Shown one piece after another: positions 21,476-32,766 of a DNA stretch of 64,000 bases. Position 1 is the stretch's first letter. Every line of letters begins with the position of its first letter. A program made the position numbers and the translations under genes. The DNA is taken from assembly GCF_022539505.1 (NCBI RefSeq), contig NC_061514.1:34005769-34069768 (forward strand), read 5' to 3'. The DNA is from Lolium rigidum. Taxonomy: Eukaryota > Streptophyta > Magnoliopsida > Poales > Poaceae. The notes beneath the pieces are model-generated. The model was given only the letters and a program-made list of their open reading frames with translations. It had not been told where the DNA came from and did no database searches.

Positions 21476-23640
21476 TTACATCATCGATCGAGAAGAGTGT
21501 TTCACTTTCTTCTTGCTTTTCTTGCTCGTCGTTGAATAATTTAGCCCCGTGTCGTGACTTCTTCTTTTGAAGGGTCGACCTGACCTCGGTAGTGTGGTCC
21601 TGCTTCTTCTTGTGGTGTATGTTGTGTCTTCGTCCTCGGATTCTTCCATCATTGGGTCTCCGACCTATCCTTCGAAGTCTTCCTCGTTGGTGACTCCATC
21701 CATTCCGACGATGGTCCTCTTGCCTCTCCTCACGATAACACGGCTAGGCCTGGATGGGTCGGTTATGAAGAAGCATTGGTGCACGTGTTCTGCCAGTACC
21801 CATGGCTCATTCTGCGCGGTGGCGTTTGTGGACTTTGATTTGTTGGCTTCGGGTACAAACATGGTGGTGAAATACCGGTCTTCTTTTGTGACGCTCTTAG
21901 CCCATCTGATACGAAACATCGGCACTTTCTCCCCAGCGTAGCTAAGCTCCCAGATTTCCTCGATCCTTCCGTAGTATCTAGTCTTTACGTCACCCGTCCA
22001 GGAATCCATCGTTACCCCTGAGTTCTGGTAAACATTGTTCTTGTCTTTTTCTTCCATGTAGAATGTGTACCCGTTGATATCGTACGCTTGGTAAGTCATG
22101 ATGTTGGGCGCGGGGCCATGTGACAAGGCCAATACTAGTTTATCCTTGTCAGAATCCATTGGTGGGGGATTAGCATCAATGTGGTCTTTGAACCAGCGCG
22201 CGAAAGAGGAGTTGTGCTCTCTGAATATTTCTACTTCCGTCATCATCGGCTTGCCACTGTTCTCTATCATGGTTTTGTGCTCTTTCAACCAAGGATCGAT
22301 CAAGTCAATGTGTTGTAGCGCTACTAAGTTGTCCCTGTCAAAGTCGGAAGTCCAACCAGACATGTGCACGTGCAGTTCCTTCCTTCCATTTTTGTGGCCT
22401 ACTCCCTCGAACATGCGGAGTTGCTTGTTTTGAGGCAAACCAACAGGGTCCTCGATGTCTAGATAATTCGTGCAGAAAGAGATGCACTCTTCGGTGAGCC
22501 AGCCCTGGACGATGCTTCCATCCGGATGTGACCTGTTACGAACGTATCCTTTAATGACCCCATTCATTCTTTCAAACGACATCATGTTGTGTAGGAATGC
22601 CGGCCCTAGACTGATGATATCATCCATGATATGGACCAACAGATGGACCATCACGTCAAAGAATGCAGGTGGGAAGTACATCTCAAGCTCACATAGGATC
22701 ACCACGATCTCTTCCTGGAGCCTTGCGAGTTTCTTCACGCTTATCGACTTCCGAGTTATGACGTCGAAGAAGTTACAGAGCCCGAGTCAGCGTTGCACGG
22801 ACATGGTCATCCATTATACCTCGGATTGCAACCGGAAGAATCTGCGTCATCATCACGTGACGGTCATGAGACTTCATGCCGCTGAAGTTTCGTTTCTTGG
22901 GGTCCATGTATCCGCTATTAGCCCGGAGTAACCGAAGGGCACTCTGACTCCTAGAAGGCAATTGAAAAATTGATCGACCTCAGCCGGACTAAAAGTGAAG
23001 CAAGAGGGGGGGGACAGTAATAGTCCGGCTGCTTAATCCTTTTGCGCTTCTGACCGCCATCCGTCTCCTCCTCCGACTGTCCGTCTTCGGCCGACAGGAT
23101 CTGAAGCTCTTCCCTGATGCCCAAAACTTTCAGGTCGTGTCTTGCTTTTGGCCCATCTTTGGTCCGGTCCGGCATGTTGAGAAGAGTGCCAAGCAAGCTC
23201 TCTCACACGTTCTTTGTAATATGCATGACATCAAGGCAGTGAGGTGTATCGAGAATTTTCCAATACGGCAAGTCCCAAAACACGGACCTCCTTTTCCATA
23301 CACCAATGAGCGGCGTCGTTTCCTTTTTCTTCTTCTCTCCAGGCTTTTGACGAATCTTTCCCGACGCAGGGCACTCCTTCCAACCTTTCAGTAATGTATC
23401 GATCTCTTCGCCGCTCTTCTTACGTGGAGGTCCTCGGGGTTCATTTGTACCATCGAACAGATCTCCACGCTTTCTCCACGGGTCAGTCTTGTGTAGCCAC
23501 CTTCGATGCCCCATGTAAACTGTTTTCGAAGAGCCGGGATCCTTACCAAGCTGCAAAAACATCGTCTCTTCCATGCACCTGACACATGCCTTGTGTCCAT
23601 GCATCCGTCGGTAGTTTTCACGGAAAATTTCGGCATGACC
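21476..23640 (-). pseudogene. tnp2: CACTA TNP2-type transposase, C-terminal two thirds
   Basis: On the minus strand from 23640: CVRCMEET, YMGHRRWL, RSVFWDLPYWKILDTPHCLD, then MKSHDRHVMMTQILPVAIRG, the DUF4218 region (LCELEMYFPPAFFDVMVHL), and the DUF4216 region (YGRIEEIWELSYAGEKVPMF), ending in a basic tail near 21476. Breaks: TGA after HITKNV at about 23202, frameshift at a run of eight G (23006-23013), one-base frameshift near 22765, and TAG after NEEDFEG at about 21664. The N-terminal several hundred residues (the transposase-associated and zinc-binding part) are missing upstream of 23640. The enzyme would cut CACTA ends; this copy cannot. Confidence 0.85.
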
Positions 23641-24164
23641 TTCCTACACGGTAGGACATAGGAGCGCCAGAAATGTGCCGAAACGGAAACTTAACGAATC
23701 AACATTTCGGCGCAACGTTGGCAACTCATTTTCAACGCCAACACACACAAGCACAAACACAACATATATATATACCACACACGAGAGCTTTGCTTCAAAT
23801 GTCCAACATACGTCGATTTCATTCCTCAATTTGTTCATTAATCACCTATTTGTTTGATATATTCGTCGACGAGATCGAGACGACGCGCCGCGACAACGGC
23901 GTATGGAAGCCGACTTTCTAGATCTAGATCTAGATTGAGCGGTCAATGCGGGATAGTAGATCTAGATCTACATAGGGGGATGTGGGAGATACATGTAGGA
24001 AGGAAAGATTTGCTCAAAAAATATGATTTTGTTTGGTCAAATTGGCTAAATTGGGGGTAGAAATGAGCAAAAATGATCTGGGTTGGGAGAAGGCTCGGGT
24101 TTGTGTGGAGGAGTGGAGTAGTGTTGGTGTGTGAGTGCTGGTTGGTGGGAGAAATAAGTGCCAG
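23641..24164 (-). other. CACTA sequence 5' of the transposase remnant
   Basis: No N-terminal TNP2 coding is found here, so the deletion endpoint lies near 23640. It holds a short AGATCTAGATCT-type repeat near 23918-23972. It is probably the promoter and 5' leader of the transposase gene. Confidence 0.4.
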
Positions 24165-24532
24165 GTTACTGCCGGCGCACCAGGGCATGGGTGCGCCGGC
24201 CGGCCATGAAGCCCATTCGGCTATATCCGCTCCGGGCCGGGCCCAAGAATCATTGCCGGCGCACCAGCCTAGGGGCGCGCCGGCAATAGTAAATTTCCAC
24301 CGGCGCGTCCCTAGGCTGGTGCGCCGGCAATGATTCTTGGGCCTGGCCCGAATCGGGCGAGCCCATGCTAGGATTTGTCCCTGGCGCGTCTATTCCTATG
24401 GTGCGCCGGCAGTAGGCCTGCATCGCGGGCGCGGCGACAAAGTGGTGCGCCGGCACCTCTTTCCACCGGCGCATGTCCAAGGTGTTGCGCCGGCACCACT
24501 TTCCTCCACCTATAGGCTTTTTCCTAGTAGTG
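24165..24532. repeat. CACTA right subterminal repeats with a 44-bp palindrome
   Basis: Multiple GCCGGCGCACC-type motifs in both orientations. Arms 24240-24283 and 24300-24342 form a nearly perfect inverted repeat (one mismatch seen, 16-base loop). The end is the terminal inverted repeat at about 24513-24532. Confidence 0.8.
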
Positions 24533-24535
24533 ATC

Positions 24536-27500
24536 GGTTGCCGACAAAAGGGAGAGGAGAGACAAAAAGAAAGAAATGCGAGGGTAAGTACCATGGCACG
24601 TACTTGAGAGACAAGACCGGCTGTGCTCACCGGTGGGCGGTATAAACGTCGCCCGGCTATATGTGGAGTTTAGCGACAGCAAAGCAACTAACCAAAAGAG
24701 ACACACTACAACATTCGTCTAAACAGAGAAGGTGAGAGAGTGCATAAGCTAACAGTTCTATACTCTGCAAACATAACCCAACCGATGCATTCCCCCTTCG
24801 CAAAAGAAGAAGTACTATCGAGGGCACTCACACGGTTGGTAAGTTTTATTAGGTATCGATTGTAGTATGCTAAGTTACTACACCAGTTATTAACAAATTA
24901 TTAACAGTAACATAAAGGTGTAAGTTGTTCTATGATCAAGCTATACAGCTCCAAGTCGTCCATAACCGCGGACACGGCTTATCGATAAGATGTACACCCT
25001 GCAGGGGTTGACCAAATGTAACCATACGCATGCTCGACCCGCTTACGACAGACGGAGTCTCACAACAAGACCGTTCCCAGTTCAACAAGAAAGTCTAGGG
25101 GGGCCACCCCACTAAGCTATCCGAAACGAAGTTCGGCCATACTCCGAAGCGGACTCAGGGTTTGTGACGGCGGCTAGGCGTGCGAACCACGCACTTTCGC
25201 TAAACGTCCCACGGGGTACAGTACAGAATATATACACCCGAAGGCGACAGAAGGTAAACACCCGAAGGCAACAGTAAGTAAAGCATGGCATACATGGCAT
25301 AGGCAAATAAAACCAAGGTTGTGGCCCCCTTTTCAACTGACTTGTGAAAAGGTAAAGGGTGAGGGGGGTCCCGATAATCATCCCCATGCATGGGTAGAGC
25401 GCTCAATCTCAGAACAGATAACAAGAACTCGGGTCCTAGGGGCCATTAGCGAGACAAAGATCCGATGCTTTCACAAAGGGGCTCACAGATGCCATTGCTT
25501 ACAATTTTAGTTGTTAACAACTAAGTAGGGCATGAGTATATCCAACAACTGATATAGCATGTGATAACTTCCCAACAACCCAACAGATATAAAGATGACA
25601 TCATATCCCTAAACATGCGCTACGACTCGCAAGGCTCAACCAACAAACAACGGTGATAGGTAGTGGATATTTAACACGGCTCATATGGGTAACAATGGAG
25701 TAGGACACGTGACACAACAGAATCGCAACATAAGGATAGCAGGAGAACAATGAGACAGAAACTGTAAAATAGGTGAAGAGGTGGGCTCGCCTGTGAAAAG
25801 CTGCAGAAAAACTTGTAGGAGAACTCGTCGTATCTCACATCAACACTTCGTGATCCTACCTAGGAAGAAGCAAATGCTGGAACAAACATCAGATGCAATT
25901 CTTACAACTACGGATAAAGAACCGGCATGATCAAGATAGCATGCATGACACGGCAATGATGTTGCAATGCAACTTATCAAATTTAAGCGGAGTCGGAACC
26001 CCAGACAAACAAATTAGGTTGGAGTTGCAATTTCTACCAACAAATTTAAATGGTTGTTAGCATGGCATAGACATGGCAGGGGTGAGCTACTTCAATATTA
26101 AACAGAGCGGGGAAATCACTAGTCAGATATCCGAAATACTCCGCATATATGTTAGGTGATATGCACCAACTACCATCAGACGACATGATGCGAGATGCAA
26201 ACAGATGTATAGATGTCATATTCATGTTCAGCACATTTTTCTGATCAATTTTCATATAAAGTATTTTTATTTGAGTTACCAATTAAAAGTTATTAGCAGA
26301 ATATTTTTAGTTACTTAAAATAGATAAATAGGTTTATTTTTAATTAGGGAAGGACCCGAAAACAATACAGGGTCTGGGGAAGGACCCCGGGTTAGTATAC
26401 AAAAGGTGCAGGGAGTAATCGTGGAAAGATGCAGGGGCAGGGGCGCCGGGTTCAGAAACAAAACTGGTAGGGGCCTAGATGCATGATTGCTCAGATCTGG
26501 ATCGGTGGGGAGTTTCTCACCGCAGGTGGAGCTAGCCAGAGCCACTGACGGATGGGGCCCGCGGCCACGTGGACGCTGAGCTGGCGACGGAGGCTGGTGC
26601 GCGGAAGATGCTCGACGGAAGGCGTGCCGCGCGCGTTCCAGACGGCGGTGACCAGCGGCAGGTGGAGCGTGGCGCGGTCGCTGTAGGGGCTCCCAGGCCA
26701 CACGGTTTGGCGCAGGAGATGCGCCTGGTCGGCGCAGACGAGAAGTTGGTGGCACCATCGAAGGGGAACCACCGGAGGGTCGCCGGCCTCGAGGAAACTG
26801 CGGCAGAAGGACGGCGTCAACGCGGGCAGGTCGAACCAGGGGACGAAGGAGAAGGGGAGGAGGACTAGGAGGAAGAGGAGGTCACCAGAAACGCGATGGA
26901 GGGGTCGGAGAAGGCAGGGGATGCCGAGCAGTGACGCCACCTTCAGCGAGATGCACGCGGCCGGAGGTGGAGGAGACGACCTTGCCGACGATTAGGAGGA
27001 CCCCTGGCTCGATTGAGGGTACCAGGAGAACGACGAAGATGAGGCGGTGCTGGCGGTGGTCGTGGCTTGGCGAGGGACGAACGGGGTTGGCGGGGCGTCG
27101 GTGAACTGGGCGGCGGTGCTCGGCCGTTTGCTCACAGAGAAGAAAAGAAAGGGAAAGAGAAGGGAGGAGGTGGCGGCGCGAGGAGGAAGGAAGAGGAGGG
27201 CGCTAGGGTTTGCAAGAACTCGTGGTGGGAATTAAAAGGGAGGGAGCTGGTGAGGTGGTGGTTGGCGCGGTGGTGGTGAGGACCAGGGAGCTCACGCCCT
27301 TTTCGTGAGGGGAGGAAGACGACACGAGGAGCTTTGTCTCCTCGCGCTGAAGGGGTACGCGCCTGAGGTGGTGTTCTGGGCCAAGGTGAGAAGAGAGGGA
27401 TGGGCCGCAGGGGGATGGAAGAGCTGGGCTGGGCTGCTGCGGAAGAGAGGGAAGAGCTGGGCCAGAGAGAGGGAGGGTCCAGGTTAGATTAGGGTTTTCT

Positions 27501-27823
27501 TTTACTTTTAATTTTAAAACTGTTTTGAAAAACCAATTTGAAATAAAATAGAACCAAGATAGATATTGTTTTGAATTTGGGAAACATTTGAAATTGGTTA
27601 TTTTATTTTCAAAGTATTGTGTTAGGGTTTGTTAAATGGAAAGAAATAGAGGAGGGTTTAATATAGAAACCATATGAGAGGGAAAGCAAATAGTTTTTAT
27701 TTAAATATAATTTTATTTGATAAAATCTTGTGGATGATATGTTGCATGATCCATGATGACATAATGATGCAAAAAGGAAAAGAACAGGCAAATCTATTAG
27801 GGGTACTACCCTGGGCCGTTACA
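24536..27823 (-). repeat. larger part of the gypsy solo LTR
   Basis: This continues 16489-16881 after the CACTA. It is AT-moderate from 24536 to about 26470, GC-rich from 26500 to 27490 (promoter/leader part of the LTR), then AT-rich to the TGTAACGGCCC start. Open frames in the GC-rich part occur on both strands and are low-complexity, so no gene is called. Confidence 0.7.
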
Positions 27824-28800
27824 TGCCACCTTTATAACCACCCAGTTACGAAGTGGTGTTTGATGTCATCAAAGTATTCCTCCGGTGTTAGTGATTAACA
27901 TGATCTCATGGTCGAAGGATTTAGGTTACAATGCATTTGATAGCTATAGAAAAATGAACTTCAATGACTTGATCTTATTGCTACGCTTACTATGGGTATG
28001 TGTGTCCATCATATCATTCTCCTAATGATATTATCTTGTTATTAACAACATCCAATATTCATGATCAGGAAACCCTGATCATCAATTAATCAAGAAGCTA
28101 GTTAAACGAGAGGCTTACTTGGGACTCCGGTTTGTTTACAAAACACACATGCATTAAAGTTTCCAGTTAATGCAATTATAGCATGAGATATAAACATCTA
28201 TCATAAACATTAAGATATAATAACAACCACTTTATTATTGCCTCTCGGGCATATCTCCAACAGTCTCCCACTTGCACCAGAGTCAATAATCTAGTTTAAC
28301 ATTTGGCAAAGATCCAACACCCATGACCTTTTGGTGATGATCATGTTTAGCTCGTGGAAGAGGTTTCAGTCAACAGATCTGTAACATCAGATCCGTATGT
28401 ATTTGCTAACCACTTGCGTCTCTACGCAACACTCATCTCGAATGAGTTAGTATGGTATTGTATAAGTTTGGTCTTTTGGTGAGACCTCAATTCCTAAGTG
28501 TGAAGAACATGTTGCCAACATTGCTATTGAATGTAGCATCATAGTTCAGACACATTTGGAATTACACCAAGTTTCGTTAAAGAACTATTTGACTCAAACA
28601 CCTTCCAAAGGTTGTTTATCAAAATAACAATATACTTCACCTTTCATTTGTAGTATCCATCACAATGTTCAAACTTTAGAATTCATCTAAATCCAGCATG
28701 GAACACTCCAGCACATTGTGCCACCCTTTAATAAAACACTTATCCTAATTGAGATTGAAATTTTATTTGTATATGTGACAACACTAATATCGGTGTAACA
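27824..28800 (-). repeat. copia LTR start and 3' internal sequence
   Basis: 27824-28262 is the 5' third of the LTR (minus strand start TGTTGGAGATATGCCCGAG at 28262). 28263-28800 matches 52999-53520 of the full copia element. Homology stops at GGTGTAACA (28792-28800); CACTA transposase coding follows directly. Confidence 0.8.
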
Positions 28801-29659
28801 CATTAGGAGCATACCACATAACCTTGGCAGGAACCCTCTTCCTGGGGTGCTCACCCTCAACATCACCCGGGTCATCTTGTCTGATCTTATACCGCAATGC
28901 ACCACATACCGGGCATGCATTCAAATTCTCGTACTCCTCGCGGTAGAGGATGCAGTCATTGATGCATGCATGTATCTTCTGCACCTCTAATCCTAGAGGG
29001 CAGACAACCTTCTTTACTTCGTACGTAATAGAGGGCAATACATTCTCCCCTGAAAGCATCTTCTTTATTGTTTTCATCAACTTTTCAAATCCCTTGTCAG
29101 AAGTACCATTCTCTGCCTTCCATTGCAGCAATTCCAGTGTGGTACCCAGCTTTTTCTAGCCATCTTCGCAATTTGGGTATAACAGTTTGTTGTGATCCTC
29201 TAATATTTTCTCCAACTTCAACCTCTCCTTTTCACTTCCGCAGTTTATCTTCGCATCAAGAATGGCCCGACCCAAATCGTCATCGGGGTCATAAAAAATG
29301 GGCTCATCAAAAATGGGCTCTTCTTCAGCTTCGTCTTCCCCCATTCTACTATCACCGTCTTCAGTGAACATATGATAGTTGTCACTATCCTCTTCTTTTT
29401 CGTTGTCTTCCATTATAACCCCTCTTTCTCCGTGATTGGTCCAACAATTATAGCCGGGCATGAAACCATTCTCAAGTAGGTGGACGTGAAGGGTCTTTGA
29501 GGTAGAGTAATCCTTCGTATTCTTACAGGAACTACATGGAAAATAAATGAAACCATTCGACCGCCTGTTTGCCTCAGCCACGTTGAGAAAATAATGCATG
29601 CCAGTAATGAAGTCGGGATGGCATCGGTCACCGTACATCCATTGTCGATTCATCTGCAT
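28801..29659 (-). pseudogene. tnp2: CACTA TNP2-type transposase, N-terminal part
   Basis: It starts at an ATG at 29659 with RQWMYGDRCHPDFITGMHYF, the plant transposase-associated domain, including the CSSCKN cysteines and HLLENGFMPGYNCW. An acidic linker follows, then CEDG, a TAG stop at about 29156-29158, then LLQWKAENGT, CPLGLEVQKIHAC and CPVCGALRY (zinc-ribbon-like cysteines), ending at WYAPNV where copia sequence takes over. The TAG replaces what is usually Gln, as from CAG. The catalytic C-terminal part is lost. Confidence 0.85.
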
Positions 29660-30160
29660 TATATAAGTATATCAAAAATCATTAATTACACAACATCATG
29701 GATATATGAGTGACCAACTTAATTAATATTCAAGTTCATCACATAAAACTAAGTTTTTTTATAAAAAAGAAGAGGCTCACCGAGATGGTACGGTGCCGGC
29801 TAGGGGACGACGCTGGTGATCGACGGCGGTGAGGACGGGGACGATACTAAAACCTACAAATCATACTTTAATTTGAGCTTAAATTGCATATAAAAAGAAT
29901 GAAATCCTAACTTAGGCATTTCATCGAACACCTTGCTAGCACTACAAAAATAATACGAGTTAAACTAGCAAAGAAATGAGCTAAATTAGGAACGCCGGAA
30001 GAAAGGATGATATTGCTAACCCTTGGATAGATAGGTGCCGTCAATCTTGATAAAATGGTGGAGACAAATGGATATTTGTTGGAGTGTGAGAGGTGCAAAA
30101 TATTTGGAAATGTGAGAGAGGAGAAGGAGAAGGGGAAATGAGATGCAGACCGATCGGGCT
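29660..30160 (-). other. CACTA 5' leader and possible first exon
   Basis: Upstream of the TNP2 start on the minus strand. A short GC-rich island at 29785-29845 and polypyrimidine stretches would suit an untranslated first exon and intron. No protein is recognisable. Confidence 0.4.
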
Positions 30161-30425
30161 GAAGAAATAGGGCACGGACCCTTTAGTACCGGTTCTACCG
30201 GTTCTTCAGATGAACCGGTACTAAATGTTCAGCTCTAGCCCCACCTCCACCTCAAAATTAGACTGAAACCCTTTACACGAACCGGTACAAAAGACCCTCA
30301 ATGAACCGGTATTGATGTTCTTCGGCCATCTGGACAAGGGAACCGGTACTAATGCACCCTTTAATATCGGTTCGTAAGGGAACCGGTACTAAATGCTTAT
30401 ACGGATGACCATTTTTCTATTAGTG
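30161..30425. repeat. CACTA subterminal repeats, ACCGGTACTAA type
   Basis: About nine copies of (GA)ACCGGT(ACTAA) or its complement in 250 bases, ending in the TIR. The motif is itself palindromic (ACCGGT). Confidence 0.75.
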
Positions 30426-32140
30426 ACACGGTTCCTTTACCCTACATCAAGGTCTTCGACGAGTCAGTATGTCGAGAATTGGCAATATTAATCTAACGAG
30501 AAGCTACAACGTGTGAGCTGAGGGTTACGGTCCGGCTGATCGAAGCACGCCAGAATTGTCAACATGTGGCCAGTTTATGGAGGCAATGCACGGGGCTACG
30601 ATGCCTCAACCTTAACATGTTATGCCCGGATGGTTGCAGCAGACGGGGGTACAGTCCGGCCGATCGAAACTGCAGCCAATATGATGCATCACAGATCCGT
30701 CGATATGGCTAATCGTTGGAGGCATGCATGGAGCTGCGATGCATCAAAGTTTCTGCAGTCAGTTCCTACAGAGGAGAAAATGCGGTTTGGTAAGTGTGAT
30801 CTCCTGGTTTTGATTTTTATGTGCGCAGATAGAGTCTCCACGTTCTACTCCATGTACCATCCGGCTGCAAGATTGATCTGCCGCCGCCACCAATTCTTAG
30901 GCCGCCATCTCCTCCGCGCAGCATGGATCCAAGGATTTTCCGTCCCCTCTTTTTCTGATATGCCACCGCCTCTTCTACGGACACCATTGCCACCAGCCTG
31001 CACAGCTCCGCAGCATCTTCCGTCGCCTCTTATTCTCTTCTCTGTCCCTGGCCGCTGCAACTCCTTCAGTTCTGTTCTTCCTAACGTCGTGCTGTGCCAG
31101 AAATGTCTCTGTCCTGCGTGCTGTGCAGATTGTTTAGCATTGTGCAATCCGTATAGAAAGCTAGCATTCTTCACTTATTCTGTTGTACCCTCTTCTCAGC
31201 TCTACACCGACGTTGTCAATCCCTAAGCATGTAGAGAACCTAGACATATGTATGCTGTCTACATTAATATTCTGTGTACAACCGACTACTAACTTTCCCA
31301 GGGTACTCTCGCACTTGCAATGAACATCTCAGCTTCTCTCTTACGTGAGAACTAATTAACAATGAGATTCTTTGTAGAGCATAAGGACTACGCCGAGCAG
31401 TTAAAGCAAACCGAAGTACTAAACATTGTAACCTTGAAATTGATGTTAAAGACCTCTAAAAAATGAATCACGTAAGGCTGAACTATTCCTGGCATAATTA
31501 ATCAACATACATATATTACTTTATAACCGCTTCAGAAAAAAAATGTTGGTTAATAAAAATGCTAAAATTGATAAAATCATGATGGACAAATGCATACTCT
31601 ATATATATAGTAAAAATACAATAGCTAAACTTTCAAGCAAAACAAGTTAGTACTAGGATTAGATCCTAAATCTGAAATATGAATAGAAGTTAAAAAGTAG
31701 TAATTATATTTCCAAGCCAAGTAGAGAAGATATGTATGAATTGGTTGGCGTTGGCGAAGTTCGGTGCCGCTTGACTTAATCAACATAGAAAAGTGTCTAA
31801 GGTGTCCTTTGCATTCGGATAAAAGATTTAGTTGACATGCAAATTAATGAATATAATTTTATACTTTATTATTTATATTACCAAAACAACAATATAAATA
31901 AGGGTACTATATGCATAAATAAAAATGACCAATAAAATGCAATAATGATACGCCCAATAGTTGTACCGATGGGGGATACGGTTTAAATTAAATTCTATAT
32001 GTACTGTAATTTAGCTACAAGCGAGTTGTTCTATACTTCTCAGTACATACATAATGGTATACCAATATCTTTTTATGAAATATAAGAGAAAGCAAAATAT
32101 ACTATATCTAGGCGCGCAAATGCGCGGGTCATTTAGCTAG
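30426..32140 (+). mobile_element. second Helitron, 3' part
   Basis: The 3' end is a CGCGC/GCGCG hairpin (32113-32126), ten bases, then CTAG at 32137-32140 followed by T. A near-copy of the flank at 39305 carries ATCA where the Helitron sits, giving the expected A|T empty site. The 5' end was not found; the CACTA to the left may have removed it. No Rep/helicase coding. A 220-codon open frame at 30564-31226 has no recognisable domain and contains a splice-donor-like GTAAGTGTG; I leave it uncalled. Confidence 0.6.
30527..30750 (+). repeat. degenerate direct repeat, about 125-bp spacing
   Basis: GTCCGGC(T/C)GATCGAA and, further on, GGAGGCA(A)TGCA(C/T)GG(G/A)GCT(A/G)CGATGC occur twice, about 125 bp apart, so two diverged copies of one unit lie here. 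Nothing else is known about it. Confidence 0.5.
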
Positions 32141-32766
32141 TTACATTTAAAATGAAATGCAATTGATAAATCTCTGAATGATAAAAGAATTCTTGTATTC
32201 CAACCCTAAATGCTGACAAACAAATTGGTTCTCCAAATCACAAAAGAATTCTTTAAATCCAACACTAATTCATAAGCCAAATAAACTACTCCAAAACTGA
32301 ATAACAATGGATTTAGACCACATGCAACAAGACTTAAAGAAGAGACGACCAACATAATTGCAGCAAAATTCAGTGGAACAACATGGTTCTTAGGTACAAT
32401 CAACAAAACTGAACATAACTATACATAAGACTTGGATAGCGGATTTTCAGAGATGGAACCAACAGATTCTTTCTCACGGACAATAGGTTTCCAGAGCAGA
32501 CGCCAAAGGATTCTTTCCTTCTCAGGCACAATATCATTTCAGAGATGACACCAATCGATTCCATGTCTATCTTTATCACAGCGTATAATCAGTTTGGCGT
32601 TACAGCAATCTGAAGAAAAAAAGTACATTAATAAAAAAATATCAAAAAATAAAAGCTAGATTAGCAGAATTTTAATGAAAGAAGTCAAGTGAAAGTTAAC
32701 AGAAGGAAAGACATACATCATCGTTCGTTCAAGTTAAGATTACATAACCACGGCTAGAGCTACTAT
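32141..32766 (+). repeat. 626-bp direct repeat, copy 1
   Basis: It matches 39305-39930 over the same length, with scattered substitutions by eye. It starts exactly at the Helitron end and ends at GAGCTACTAT. It is not flanked by TG...CA and has no primer site, so it is not a simple LTR. The last 190 bases contain the first unit of the tandem array that follows. Confidence 0.85.

Larger units (their letters stand above)
16882..24532 (-). mobile_element. CACTA transposon, complete ends, defective transposase
   Basis: The left end reads CACTACAAGGGAAATGCCTA and the right end, inverted, CACTACTAGGAAAAAGCCTA: 17 of 20 bases match. Both ends are flanked by ATC (16879-16881 and 24533-24535), the 3-bp TSD typical of CACTA. 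GCCGGCGCACC-type subterminal repeats lie at both ends. A TNP2 transposase remnant on the minus strand (21476-23640) lacks its N-terminal part, so this is a deletion derivative moved in trans. It contains a Helitron at 19511-21342; without it the element is about 5.8 kb. Confidence 0.9.
16489..27823 (-). mobile_element. gypsy solo LTR inserted in the copia LTR, itself interrupted
   Basis: The minus strand starts TGTAACGGCCC at 27823 and ends at 16489 (plus strand TGTGACACCCC). Both flanks read TGCCA (16484-16488 and 27824-27828), a 5-bp TSD, so this is a complete insertion. Without the nested CACTA its length is about 3.68 kb, close to the 3.8 kb gypsy LTR at 3818-7616. No internal region, primer site or second LTR is present, so it is a solo LTR left by LTR-LTR recombination. 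Confidence 0.85.
16079..28800 (-). mobile_element. truncated copia element (3' LTR part and 3' internal part), interrupted
   Basis: 16079-16488 and 27824-28262 align by eye to the copia LTR at 52160-52998, and 28263-28800 aligns to the internal sequence at 52999-53520, all on the minus strand. The LTR edge AGATATGCCCGAGAGGCAAT is at 28262, followed by PPT-like sequence. It is truncated on both sides: the LTR 3' half is missing left of 16079 and the body is missing right of 28800, where CACTA sequence begins mid-codon. The middle is occupied by a gypsy solo LTR with a 5-bp TSD. Confidence 0.75.
28801..30425 (-). mobile_element. second CACTA element, right-hand part
   Basis: The right terminus reads CATTTTTCTATTAGTG at 30410-30425 (CACTAATAGAAAAATG inverted), with subterminal ACCGGTACTAA repeats. 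A TNP2 N-terminal region lies on the minus strand. The left part is missing at the junction with copia sequence at about 28800, so no TSD can be tested. The subterminal repeats differ from the CACTA at 16882, so it is another family. Confidence 0.8.

Noticed and set aside
22098..22931. Plus-strand frames over the CACTA transposase
   Set aside because: They are shadows of the minus-strand TNP2 gene, which has clear family motifs.
26315..27487. Open frames up to 149 codons in the solo LTR
   Set aside because: Same reason: GC-rich LTR centre, open on both strands, no domain seen.
30564..31226. 220-codon open frame in the Helitron fragment
   Set aside because: No recognisable domain, begins inside a degenerate repeat and contains a splice-donor-like site; coding not supported.
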